The position numbers and the translations under genes are program-made. This document shows positions 1-8,070 of a DNA stretch of 64,000 nt, in pieces (position 1 is the first letter of the stretch; every line of letters begins with the position of its first letter). The stretch is from JACCTI01 sp038237435 (GTDB lineage: Bacteria; Verrucomicrobiota; Verrucomicrobiia; Chthoniobacterales; UBA10450), in NCBI GenBank assembly GCA_038237435.1, contig JBBRYT010000006.1:138492-202491 (forward strand), written 5' to 3'. The notes beneath the pieces were generated by a model that searched no databases, had not been told where the DNA came from, and worked only from the letters and a program-made list of their open reading frames with translations.

Positions 1-309
1 CTCGTTAGGCGACAAGCGCCAAAGACCGGATGCCTCGCTCATTTCCATTACCGCGGTGGCGCCGTTTCGAATCACGCCGTAACGCGCTCGCACCATCCGG
101 CCGAGCGGATCGTGCACATTGCATTCGTGCCGCTCGCCAATTGCCGCTTCGCAAATCACGCTGGCAAATCCTTCGCCCCCGTCCGCGATGGGCAGCAACG
201 TGATCTCCGCTTTCGGCAATTCGTCGCGCAAACCGGCCGCAATGTGTTCGGCCACTTCTTTCGCGCCTAACGAGTGCTTGAATTTGTCCGGCGCGATCAG
301 AATGCGCAT
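1..309 (-). CDS. Glycerate kinase, N-terminal part (cut by window edge)
   Basis: The reverse strand from the ATG at 309 reads MRILIAPDKFKHSLGAKEVA, followed by IADGGEG at about residues 42-48. This is the characteristic start of the GarK/GlxK glycerate kinase family (D-glycerate to 2- or 3-phosphoglycerate, cytoplasmic). Only 103 codons are inside the window; the frame is open to base 1 and the C-terminal two thirds lie outside. The start lies 6 bases after the gatB stop, so it is probably translated from the same mRNA. Two copies of the dispersed TCGTTAGG motif lie in it (bases 1-10 and 265-275), encoding SPNE and HSLGA. The family call is firm; the position of phosphorylation (2- or 3-) cannot be told. 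Confidence 0.85.
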   Translation of the reverse strand, partial: MRILIAPDKFKHSLGAKEVAEHIAAGLRDELPKAEITLLPIADGGEGFASVICEAAIGERHECNVHDPLGRMVRARYGVIRNGATAVMEMSEASGLWRLSPNE

Positions 310-315
310 GCCGGG

Positions 316-1767
316 CTAACTCCGCAATTTCCGCTCCAGGATCTCACCGGCCATTTGCGGATTCGCCTTCCCTTTTGACAGCTTCATGACCTGGCCTTTT
401 AGGAAATTCAGCGGCGCCAAATTTCCCGCGCGAAAATCTGCCACGGGTTTTGGATTCTGCGCGATTACCTGGTCGCACAGAGCTTCCAGTTCGGTGGCAT
501 CGCTCAGTTGCTCGATGCCTTTTTCGCGCACGATCTCGCCAGCGGACTTCCCGCTCTTAAACATTTCGGCAAAAACTTCCCTGCCTTGCCTGCTACTGAT
601 CTTCCCGTCTTCGATTTGCCGAACGAGTTCATCGAGGGCCTCAGGCCTGATCGGACAATCCGCCATGCTTTGATCGGCATTGGCCAGCGCGTTTTGCAGA
701 TCGTTGAGAATCCAGTTCGCGATATTCTTTGCATTGCCAGCATCTTTGGCCGCCTGTTCGAAGTAAGTCGCGAGCGCGAGATCGTTCGCGAGAACACCCG
801 CATCGTAGGCACTGATTTCATATTGCTCAATGAAACGCGCGCGTTTCGCCTGCGGCAATTCCGGCAAGCGTCCCGCCGCTTCCTCGAGCAAGATTTTCGT
901 TTTGATCGGAACCAACTCGGGATCGGAAAAATATCTGTAATCGTGCGCGAATTCCTTCGTCCGCATCAGAAACGTTTCACCGGCATCATCGTCCCAGCCG
1001 CGCGTTTCCTGCTGCAATTTTTCCCCACGCGCCAGAGCTGCGCCTTGCCGCTCGATCTCAAAGGCCAGAGCGCGGCGCACCCCACTGATGGAATTCATAT
1101 TCTTAATTTCGATCTTCGCCCCAAGCTCCGACTGCTCGTTCGGCCGAATGGAGACGTTGCAGTCGCAACGCAACTGACCTTTTTCCATGTCGGCGTCGCT
1201 CACGCCGCCGTAGATCAGAATTTGTTTCAAGGCGCTCAGAAACGCGAAGGCCTCTTCCGGCGAACTGATTTCCGGCTGACTCACGATCTCCATCAAAGGC
1301 ATGCCGGCCCGGTTAAAATCTATCCCGGTGCTATTTTCGAAATGAGAGTTCTTCGCGACGTCTTCTTCCAGATGAATCCGGACTAACGAGATCTGTTTAT
1401 CCGGCGTCGCGATGATTTTCTGCGCGTCTTTCGGATAGGCTAGATCGTGCAGTGGAACCCGGCCACCCACGCAGAGCGGCCGATCGTACTGCGTGATCTG
1501 ATAATTTTTCGCCACGTCCGGATAAAAATAATTTTTCCGATCGAATTTGCTGATGGCCGGAATGTCACAGCCCAGCATCAGTCCGGTCAGTACCGTCAGA
1601 CGCAGCGCTTCGTGATTCATCACCGGCAAAGCACCCGGCAAACCGAGACAGATCGGACAGGTGTTCCCGTTAGGCGATGCGCCAAACTCAACCGGACACG
1701 CGCAGAACATTTTCGAACGCGTCTTCAGTTGCACGTGAACTTCCAGACCGATCGAGACGAGCATCAT
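316..1767 (-). CDS. gatB: Asp/Glu-tRNA(Asn/Gln) amidotransferase subunit B
   Basis: This is the 483-residue GatB subunit of the GatCAB complex. It phosphorylates and amidates misacylated Glu-tRNA(Gln) and/or Asp-tRNA(Asn) in the cytoplasm. It begins MMLVSIGLEVHVQLKTRSKM, the family N-terminus, followed by the paired-cysteine zinc site (CACP near residue 23 and CPIC near residue 37). The C-terminal tRNA-binding YqeY-like tail ends in a Lys-rich stretch. The length is normal. The ATG at 1767 overlaps the cvpA stop (ATGA), which implies translational coupling. gatA and gatC are not next to it. Since asnS is also present in this window, the amidotransferase may serve mainly Gln-tRNA; that is an inference. 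Confidence 0.97.
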   Translation of the reverse strand: MMLVSIGLEVHVQLKTRSKMFCACPVEFGASPNGNTCPICLGLPGALPVMNHEALRLTVLTGLMLGCDIPAISKFDRKNYFYPDVAKNYQITQYDRPLCVGGRVPLHDLAYPKDAQKIIATPDKQISLVRIHLEEDVAKNSHFENSTGIDFNRAGMPLMEIVSQPEISSPEEAFAFLSALKQILIYGGVSDADMEKGQLRCDCNVSIRPNEQSELGAKIEIKNMNSISGVRRALAFEIERQGAALARGEKLQQETRGWDDDAGETFLMRTKEFAHDYRYFSDPELVPIKTKILLEEAAGRLPELPQAKRARFIEQYEISAYDAGVLANDLALATYFEQAAKDAGNAKNIANWILNDLQNALANADQSMADCPIRPEALDELVRQIEDGKISSRQGREVFAEMFKSGKSAGEIVREKGIEQLSDATELEALCDQVIAQNPKPVADFRAGNLAPLNFLKGQVMKLSKGKANPQMAGEILERKLRS

Positions 1768-2639
1768 TGTCCTTGCGCCGCGTAATCGAGCGCCTTTTTT
1801 AGATTAAATTTCTTCACTTGCCTTGCCAGTTCGGGATCGTTGGCCGCTTCAATCAAACGATCGTCCTGCAGCAATTCCCAAAGCCGCCCTTCTTCGAGCA
1901 TGCGTGTAATTTGCGGATCGGCGCGCAAGGCGAGAATCTTTGGGTTGTCCGCCAGCTCAGTAACGCCGGGATAAGAAAGAAAGCGCGCCGCGCGTTCCGG
2001 CTTGGCAAAAACTTCCCCGACTGTGGCGAGGGTATCGTAAATGCCGCCCGGAATGACATCCGTCAGTTTAACGACGTCACCGACATGGCCGAATTCGAGC
2101 GATTTCTTTAATCGCGCCATCGTGACACTGAGTGAATTTTCGCCGGCGGAAGTAGCGACGGTGTGATGAGTTGCCACACGCGGTGTGCTCGCATTCACTT
2201 CCGCTTCAGCGACTGCACCGACCGATCGGATTCCAACGATAACGATCCAAATAAACACCAAACCGAAAACAATCCCCACGACCGCGCCGCTGATGCCGTA
2301 AACCAGCCTAACAAATGATGATGCGTGCTGACTGGTGCGCTTGAAGAGAATAGCGCCGGTGGTGTTGACGATAAGATAGATGAGTGCGGCCAGAATCGCG
2401 CCGCCAAGCGCGCTGAGAACAAAATCCGGCGCCTTCAAGAGCGGGCGCAGAAGCGGTAGAAGCATTTGGCCGCAGAACAAGGCCGCGGCGTAAGCGATGA
2501 CCAACGCCGCCAGCCTAACGAGTTGTCGCGGCAAACCTAATCTCCACCCGCGCAAGACCTGCAACAAAAGCAGGACGACTGCGAAAGAAACAAAGATCGT
2601 CTGCCAAAGCGATGAACCGGAAACGAGATCGGGTTTCAC
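1764..2639 (-). CDS. CvpA family membrane protein
   Basis: This 291-residue protein has four strongly hydrophobic stretches in the first half (about residues 14-30, 40-65, 75-100 and 115-140), each followed by basic residues. This is the CvpA/colicin V production topology, with GWRLGLPRQLVRLAA as the typical Gly-rich first loop. The second half is soluble and charged. The start is GTG at 2639, overlapping the aroC stop as GTGA; gatB begins in its own stop. CvpA proteins are inner-membrane proteins linked to envelope homeostasis, and the exact biochemical role is unknown. The family call rests on topology and the N-terminal pattern. Confidence 0.8.
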   Translation of the reverse strand: MKPDLVSGSSLWQTIFVSFAVVLLLLQVLRGWRLGLPRQLVRLAALVIAYAAALFCGQMLLPLLRPLLKAPDFVLSALGGAILAALIYLIVNTTGAILFKRTSQHASSFVRLVYGISGAVVGIVFGLVFIWIVIVGIRSVGAVAEAEVNASTPRVATHHTVATSAGENSLSVTMARLKKSLEFGHVGDVVKLTDVIPGGIYDTLATVGEVFAKPERAARFLSYPGVTELADNPKILALRADPQITRMLEEGRLWELLQDDRLIEAANDPELARQVKKFNLKKALDYAAQGQ

Positions 2640-3727
2640 TCGTTAGGCAAATCGATCGCGCGCTGTCGCAAGGCGTGATCGCAGAGGACGAGGGCAGCCA
2701 TCGCTTCCACCATCGGGACGGCGCGCGGCAACACGCAAGGATCGTGCCGACCCTTCGCGGCCAGCGTTGTTTCTGCGCCGGATGACGTCACCGTTTCTTG
2801 CTCGCGCGCGATGGTCGCGGTCGGTTTAAAGGCGACACGGAAGACGATGTCTTCGCCGTTACTTATTCCGCCGAGCAAACCACCTGAGCGATTAGTTTTT
2901 GTGCGCACACTTCCTTCGCGCATTTCAAACGCGTCGTTGTGCTCGGAGCCGCGCAACTTTGTTGCCGCAAAACCGGCTCCGATCTCGAAACCTTTCGTCG
3001 CCGGCAAGCTCAACATCCCTTTGGCGAGATCGGCGTCGAGTTTGTCAAAGACCGGTTCGCCAAGTCCCACCGGAACCCCGCGAATGATGCATTCGATAAT
3101 TCCGCCTAACGAGTCGCCATCTCCGCGGGTTTTCTCGATCAGCTCGATCATGCGTACCGCTGCTTTTTCATCGGGACAACGCACGGTATTTCGCTCCACC
3201 TCCGACAGCTTCACGGTCTCCCGATTAACTTCCGCAGAAATCTCATGCACTTGTGAGACGTAGGCGACGATTTCGAATCGCGCGGAAATTTTCTGCAGAA
3301 CCTTTCGCGCGATAGCGCCCGCGGCGACTCGGCCGATTGTCTCGCGCGCGGAAGCACGGCCGCCGCCCTGCCAATTGCGAATGCCGTACTTCGCCTGGTA
3401 GGTAAAATCGGCGTGCGAAGGACGAAACGTTTGCGCCATTTCCGCATAGGCCTCCGGTCGTGCGTCTTTGTTCATGACAAGAATAGAAATCGGCGTGCCG
3501 AGGGTTTTACCTTCGAAAACTCCGGAAAGGACCTGGCAGCGATCCGGTTCGTCGCGTTGCGTTACGATGCTGCTTTGACCGGGCCGACGACGATCAAGTT
3601 CGCGTTGAATGTCGGCTTCGCTCAATTCAATTCGCGGGGGACAACCATCGATCACGACGCCGATGCCGCCGCCATGAGACTCACCCCACGTCGTGATGCG
3701 AAAGAGTTGGCCGAAGTGGTTGCCCAT
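2636..3727 (-). CDS. aroC: Chorismate synthase
   Basis: Last step of the shikimate pathway: EPSP to chorismate, needing reduced FMN. The ATG at 3727 gives MGNHFGQLFRITTWGESHG, the expected family N-terminus (363 residues). An in-frame TTG nine bases upstream is less likely. GESHGGGIGVVIDGCPP near the start and the RRPGQSS stretch are family signatures, and a C-terminal SGAETTLAAKGRHDPCVLPRAVP region matches the third signature. First gene of a four-gene minus-strand run (aroC-cvpA-gatB-glycerate kinase) with 4-base overlaps. Upstream lies the inverted-repeat element at 3781-3935. Confidence 0.97.
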   Translation of the reverse strand: MGNHFGQLFRITTWGESHGGGIGVVIDGCPPRIELSEADIQRELDRRRPGQSSIVTQRDEPDRCQVLSGVFEGKTLGTPISILVMNKDARPEAYAEMAQTFRPSHADFTYQAKYGIRNWQGGGRASARETIGRVAAGAIARKVLQKISARFEIVAYVSQVHEISAEVNRETVKLSEVERNTVRCPDEKAAVRMIELIEKTRGDGDSLGGIIECIIRGVPVGLGEPVFDKLDADLAKGMLSLPATKGFEIGAGFAATKLRGSEHNDAFEMREGSVRTKTNRSGGLLGGISNGEDIVFRVAFKPTATIAREQETVTSSGAETTLAAKGRHDPCVLPRAVPMVEAMAALVLCDHALRQRAIDLPNE

Positions 3728-3780
3728 CGGTCGCAAACGTAGCGGGCACTCTCGAATTCACAACGCGCCCCCCTTGCGTT

Positions 3781-3935
3781 GTCATCCTGAGCCCGCGCCG
3801 ACGGCGAAGGATCTCACAACGGTGCCACCGCTTACCCGCCGAAGGAACGGAAACTTCGAAAGAGCGATATCGAAAAAGCGAACGCGCGGACTGCCGTTGC
3901 GCGATGCTTCGCCGTCTGCGCGGGCTCAGGATGAC
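3781..3935. repeat. Intergenic inverted-repeat element, copy 1 (GTCATCCTGAGC family)
   Basis: The left arm (3781-3809) begins GTCATCCTGAGCCCGCGC. The right arm (3907-3935) is its reverse complement with one mismatch in 29 bases, and both arms end in CGGCGAAG. The roughly 97-base interior is not part of the stem. Related copies lie at 9784-9912 and 43026-43151. All three sit just outside genes, like REP/MITE elements seen widely in soil bacteria. This copy fills most of the gap between aroC and the gene at 3955-5112. Confidence 0.85.
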
Positions 3936-3954
3936 AGCTTAGTAAAGGTGGCCA

Positions 3955-5112
3955 CTAAATGGCGGCGAGCGCGGTTCGCAGATCGTCTTTCAAGTCGTCT
4001 ATGTCCTCGACGCCAACGGAAAGCCTAACGAGTGAATCGGTGATGCCTAACGACTGGCGCATTTCCGGCGGAATGGAGCCGTGCGTCATGAGCGCAGGAT
4101 GATTGATCAGACTTTCCACGCCACCGAGACTCTCGGCTAACGAGAATAAATGCGTGTTCTCGAGGAAGCGACGCGTGCCCTCGATATTCGTGTCGAGCAC
4201 GATGGTGACCATGCCACCGAAACCACGCATTTGTTTCTTGGCCAGCTCGTGTTGCGGATGCTTCTCCAAACCGGGATACATCACTTTCGCGATCTTCTTT
4301 TCGCTCGTAAGCCAACGGGCAATCTCGAGCGCATTTTGCGAATGCCGTTCCATGCGCAGCGCGAGCGTTTTCAATCCGCGCATGGCTAGGAAGCTATCGA
4401 ACGGACCCGCGATCGCGCCGACGGCGTTTTGCAAGAACTGCATCTGATCGGCGAGTTCCTTGTTTTCCCCCACGACCGCAACACCGCCGACCATGTCGGA
4501 GTGGCCGTTCAGATATTTCGTCGCGGAATGAATGACCATGTCGAAGCCGAATTCGATCGGCCGCTGCGCCCATGGGCTGGCGAAGGTGTTATCGGAAACA
4601 CTGACCGCGTTGTGCGCCTTGGCGATTTTTGCGACGGCCGCCAAGTCTATCAGCTTGAGCAGCGGATTGCTCGGCGTTTCCACCCAGACCATGCGCGTGT
4701 TCGGTTTCATCGCGCGCTCAACCGCATTCGCGTCGGTCATGTCAATGAAAGTGAAATCGAGATTGGCGGATCTGCGGCGCACGCGTTCGAACAAACGAAA
4801 TGTTCCGCCGTAGAGGTCGTCGCTGACAATGATGTGCGAGCCGCTCTCGAGTGTATCGAGCGCAGTGGCCATAGCGGCAAGACCGGAGGCGAAGGCCCAG
4901 CCGCGCGTTCCACTTTCTAAATCCGCTACGCAACGTTCGTAAGCGAGTCGCGTCGGATTAATTGAACGCGAATAGTCGTAGCCTTTGTGCCGGCCCGGAC
5001 TTTCCTGGACATAAGTCGAGGTCTGGTAAATCGGCGTCATGATCGCGCCGGTGCTCGGATCGGGTGATTGACCGGCGTGGATCGCGCGGGTCGCGAAGTC
5101 GTGTTTTTTCAT
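3955..5112 (-). CDS. Cystathionine gamma-synthase / gamma-lyase (PLP enzyme)
   Basis: This 385-residue protein belongs to the Cys/Met metabolism PLP family. It begins MKKHDFATRAIHAGQSPDP and carries TGAIMTPIYQTSTY, YDYSRSINPTR and the PLP-lysine motif HSATKYLNGHSD (Lys199). Members interconvert cystathionine with cysteine plus 2-oxobutyrate (gamma-lyase) or form cystathionine from O-acyl-homoserine (gamma-synthase). Sequence by eye cannot separate the two. Because a cystathionine beta-synthase lies two genes upstream in the same direction, the gamma-lyase role (reverse transsulfuration, homocysteine to cysteine) is favoured. Confidence 0.93.
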   Translation of the reverse strand: MKKHDFATRAIHAGQSPDPSTGAIMTPIYQTSTYVQESPGRHKGYDYSRSINPTRLAYERCVADLESGTRGWAFASGLAAMATALDTLESGSHIIVSDDLYGGTFRLFERVRRRSANLDFTFIDMTDANAVERAMKPNTRMVWVETPSNPLLKLIDLAAVAKIAKAHNAVSVSDNTFASPWAQRPIEFGFDMVIHSATKYLNGHSDMVGGVAVVGENKELADQMQFLQNAVGAIAGPFDSFLAMRGLKTLALRMERHSQNALEIARWLTSEKKIAKVMYPGLEKHPQHELAKKQMRGFGGMVTIVLDTNIEGTRRFLENTHLFSLAESLGGVESLINHPALMTHGSIPPEMRQSLGITDSLVRLSVGVEDIDDLKDDLRTALAAI

Positions 5113-5163
5113 CGAAGGGGCAACAGATTACACAGTTTTCCGCAGATTGCAGAAGCGGGCTCA

Positions 5164-5898
5164 CTAACGGTTTCGAGTGATTCGCATTTCGAGTCGATAG
5201 GTTATGCGGACGAGCAAGTCGCCGCGACCGCCGCGCGGTTTTGGCATGCCGTCGCCCGACACCCGCACGATTTCTCCACGCTTAACGCGCTTCGGGATTG
5301 TCAGGCGAAGCATTCCGCCGGTTGGTCGCGCGATCATTTCTGTGCCGCCCTGCTCGGCGCGTTGTGCGCTGATGCGCAAATCGGTGCGAAGATCGGAACC
5401 ATGCACTTTGAAGCGAAAACCAGGCAGCGGCTTCAGCCTTAATTCGACGAAACCTTCGCCGTCGCGCCGTGGCACTCGCAAGCGCGCACCGGGCGCGGTT
5501 AACGCTGGAATGGCAACTCGATAAGTCTCCACATCGCCCGCGTTCGCCGGATCTTTCACGGTGACGTTGACCGTCGTGCCGCGCAGAAAATCTTCGATCG
5601 GCAATCGTATCTCTTCTTTGATGTTGTGTTCGATCCTCGTGCTGCGTTTTGGCGCGGCCGCCTGGCTGACGTGATTGAGTTCGCGATCGTAGGCGCGGCG
5701 ACGCGCGGGATCGCTCAGCGTTTCGTAGGCTGCGTTCAAGATTTGCGAACGCGCGGTGGCGTCAGGGTCACCCTTGTTCAGATCCGGATGAAAACGCCGC
5801 GCCAGAACGCGGTAGGCATCACGGATCTGCAACGGCGTGCAATCGCGCGATAAGCCAAGCACAGCGTAGTGATCTTCGGCAGGGATCTCGCCGCGCAT
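5164..5898 (-). CDS. J-domain co-chaperone (CbpA/DnaJ type without zinc finger)
   Basis: This 244-residue protein has a J domain at about residues 9-70 (DHYAVLGLSRDCTP, catalytic HPD in RRFHPDLNKGD). An abbreviated linker follows, then a DnaJ C-terminal substrate-binding region from about residue 95 (IRLPIEDFLRGTTVNVTV ... VSGDGMPKPRGGRGDLLVR). There is no CxxCxGxG zinc-finger region and no Gly/Phe-rich linker of normal length, so it is of CbpA type and not canonical DnaJ. It would stimulate the ATPase of a DnaK partner that is not in this window. It lies between the two transsulfuration enzymes in the same orientation, probably in one transcript. Confidence 0.9.
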   Translation of the reverse strand: MRGEIPAEDHYAVLGLSRDCTPLQIRDAYRVLARRFHPDLNKGDPDATARSQILNAAYETLSDPARRRAYDRELNHVSQAAAPKRSTRIEHNIKEEIRLPIEDFLRGTTVNVTVKDPANAGDVETYRVAIPALTAPGARLRVPRRDGEGFVELRLKPLPGFRFKVHGSDLRTDLRISAQRAEQGGTEMIARPTGGMLRLTIPKRVKRGEIVRVSGDGMPKPRGGRGDLLVRITYRLEMRITRNR

Positions 5899-5931
5899 CG
5901 TTCAACTTCGTGTGAGAGACAGAAGCGGGGC

Positions 5932-7383
5932 CTAGGAGAATTCGCGCTCTGAAGTAGCGGACGATTGCGCCATTTGTCGCCGCAGATACGCGAGGAGATC
6001 GGTGCGCGTGATCAGACCGAGAAATTCTGTGCCATCCATGATAATGGCGACTCGGCCGCGATCGAAGACGCCTAACAAGTCCTGAATCTTGGTGGACGGC
6101 GAGAGCGTTTCCAGTTTGTCGGTCATCGCGCTTTTCACGACGTCATTAAACTTCGACGGATCGTGATACACTTTCACGAGCAGATCGGATTCATCGAGAA
6201 TGCCCACGGCGCCGCCCTCCTCGATGACCGGTAGTTGCGAAACATCGGCACCGCGCATGCGCTTGTAGGCGGTGAGCAAGGTGTCGTTAGGCGTCACGGA
6301 AATCACTTCGCCGGCATCGGCGCGGCGCGTGATCAAATCACTTAAATCGCCGCACCGCTGGCGTTGCGCGAAACCTTGTTCGGCCATCCAGAAGTCGTTG
6401 TACATCTTCGAGAGATATTTGTTGCCGGTATCGGCGACGATGGTGACGACGCGTTTCTTTTTCTCTTGTTGCCGGCAATAACGCAGGGCCGCAGCGACGA
6501 GCGTGCCGGTCGATGAACCGCCGAGGATTCCTTCCTTGCGCAAAAGTTCGCGCGCGACGGCGAAACTTTCCGCATCGGGAATTTCAAAAGCATTAGTGAC
6601 TAACGAGAGGTCGGCGATGTCGGGAATGAAATCTTCGCCGATGCCTTCGACCGCCCAACTACCGGACTCCACCATCTTTCCGGTCTTGATGTATTCGTAG
6701 AGAATCGAACCTTCCGGGTCGGCCAAAATCATTTCGATGCCGCGGCGCGGCTTTACTCGATTAAAGAAACGACCGAGTCCGGTGATCGTGCCGCCGCTGC
6801 CGACGCCGACGACTACGGCATCGACGTCGTGCCGCATTTGTTCCCAAATTTCCGGACCGGTCGTGCGCTCGTGCGTGGCCGGGTTGTTCGGGTTGCCGAA
6901 TTGATTGACGTAAAAGGCGCCCGGAATTTCTTCGGCCAAGCGCGCGGCGTAATCCTGGTAATACTCCGGATGTCCGCGTGTCACATCGGAGCGGACGATT
7001 TTAACTTCCGCGCCGAGCGCGCGGACGTGCGCGATTTTTTCCTGCGACATCTTGTCGGGAATGACCAGGATGCAGCGATAACCTTTCGCAGAAGCGATGA
7101 GCGCGAGACCGAGGCCGGTGTTGCCGGCGGTCGCTTCTATAATAGTGCCACCGGGTTCGAGCACGCCGTCGCGTTCGGCGGCTTCGATCATCGACAAGGC
7201 GATGCGATCCTTGATGGAGCCAGTCGGATTTTGGTTTTCCAGTTTCAGGAAAAGCTGGCACGGGCCGGTGTCGAGGCGTGTGACTTCGATCAGCGGCGTG
7301 TCGCCGATGAGCCGGAGAATTTCGGGCGGTTTTCCGCGCGCGGCTTCGGCGGCGAGAATTTCAGTCGGCGCGAGATGACTCAT
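5932..7383 (-). CDS. Cystathionine beta-synthase with C-terminal CBS pair
   Basis: This 483-residue fold-type II PLP enzyme starts from the ATG at 7383. The PLP lysine lies in NPTGSIKDR (Lys58), the substrate loop in ATAGNTG, and the phosphate loop in GVGSGGTITGLGR. Two CBS repeats occupy about residues 350-475 (ITRRADAGEVISVTP ... and MDGTEFLGLITRTDLLAYLRR). It condenses serine and homocysteine to cystathionine. The CBS pair suggests control by an adenosyl ligand, as in eukaryotic enzymes. The ATG overlaps the upstream stop (TGATG), which coupled translation would use. A longer in-frame extension exists upstream, but it overlaps the thioredoxin gene and looks unlike the family. Confidence 0.93.
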   Translation of the reverse strand: MSHLAPTEILAAEAARGKPPEILRLIGDTPLIEVTRLDTGPCQLFLKLENQNPTGSIKDRIALSMIEAAERDGVLEPGGTIIEATAGNTGLGLALIASAKGYRCILVIPDKMSQEKIAHVRALGAEVKIVRSDVTRGHPEYYQDYAARLAEEIPGAFYVNQFGNPNNPATHERTTGPEIWEQMRHDVDAVVVGVGSGGTITGLGRFFNRVKPRRGIEMILADPEGSILYEYIKTGKMVESGSWAVEGIGEDFIPDIADLSLVTNAFEIPDAESFAVARELLRKEGILGGSSTGTLVAAALRYCRQQEKKKRVVTIVADTGNKYLSKMYNDFWMAEQGFAQRQRCGDLSDLITRRADAGEVISVTPNDTLLTAYKRMRGADVSQLPVIEEGGAVGILDESDLLVKVYHDPSKFNDVVKSAMTDKLETLSPSTKIQDLLGVFDRGRVAIIMDGTEFLGLITRTDLLAYLRRQMAQSSATSEREFS

Positions 7384-7892
7384 CAGGGATTGGGCGCCGT
7401 CTCGCCCTTGTGCGACCACTCGTTCGTGCTGTCGGCGAGAAATTGCTGCAAAACGTCGAAGCGCACTTCGCCGTAGTTCAACGCATAACGCAGGCTGCCA
7501 CCTTTGTAGACCCAGGTCGTTGGAATCCAACTCAGCGGCAAATCGAGGAAGCGTTTGATTTTGGCATCGCCAGTTCGCGGACCGGGATCGGCCGTAATAG
7601 TGACATTCGATTGATCGCCAATCTCAAATTTCTTCAACATCGCGCGGCCATCTTCGCCATTGTCCCAAACCGAGACGAAAACGAAACGCGTCTCGGGATT
7701 ATCCTTGATCATCTTCAACCAGCCGCCGCTTTTCAGTTCGGCCTGACAATTCGAACACCACGGCGCCCAGAGATGAACGACGGTCAGGCCCGGCGCTTTG
7801 GCCGCTTCCGCGACCTGATCCTCAGCCGGCGAGGCCGCGAACGAAGTTGCCGCGAGCGTAAAGAGAACGGCAGCAGTGAAAAAGAGGCGCAT
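7383..7892 (-). CDS. Secreted thioredoxin-like (TlpA/ResA type) protein
   Basis: This 169-residue protein has a signal peptide (MRLFFTAAVLFTLAATSFAA, cleavage near residue 20), so it is likely periplasmic. The thioredoxin fold carries the active site APWCSNCQ (Cys46, Cys49) and a cis-Pro region in SWIPTTWVYKGG. It probably reduces or isomerises disulfides outside the cytoplasm. First gene of the minus-strand group TlpA-like, CBS, J-domain protein, gamma-synthase/lyase, and divergent from rpsA. The substrate is unknown. Confidence 0.85.
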   Translation of the reverse strand: MRLFFTAAVLFTLAATSFAASPAEDQVAEAAKAPGLTVVHLWAPWCSNCQAELKSGGWLKMIKDNPETRFVFVSVWDNGEDGRAMLKKFEIGDQSNVTITADPGPRTGDAKIKRFLDLPLSWIPTTWVYKGGSLRYALNYGEVRFDVLQQFLADSTNEWSHKGETAPNP

Positions 7893-8070
7893 GATGTGTA
7901 TTCAACCGACACGATTAGCCCATTTCCGTCAACTGTGACGGCAGTTGACCTCCCAGCGGAACGCGCTACTTTGCCTCCCATTTTTCTGGGGAGGCACGAC
8001 GTAAGGAATCGCTCGCTTTCGCCAGAGACGCGGTGTGCCGCCCGGCCAGCCGCGAGGAGAAATAATCGTT

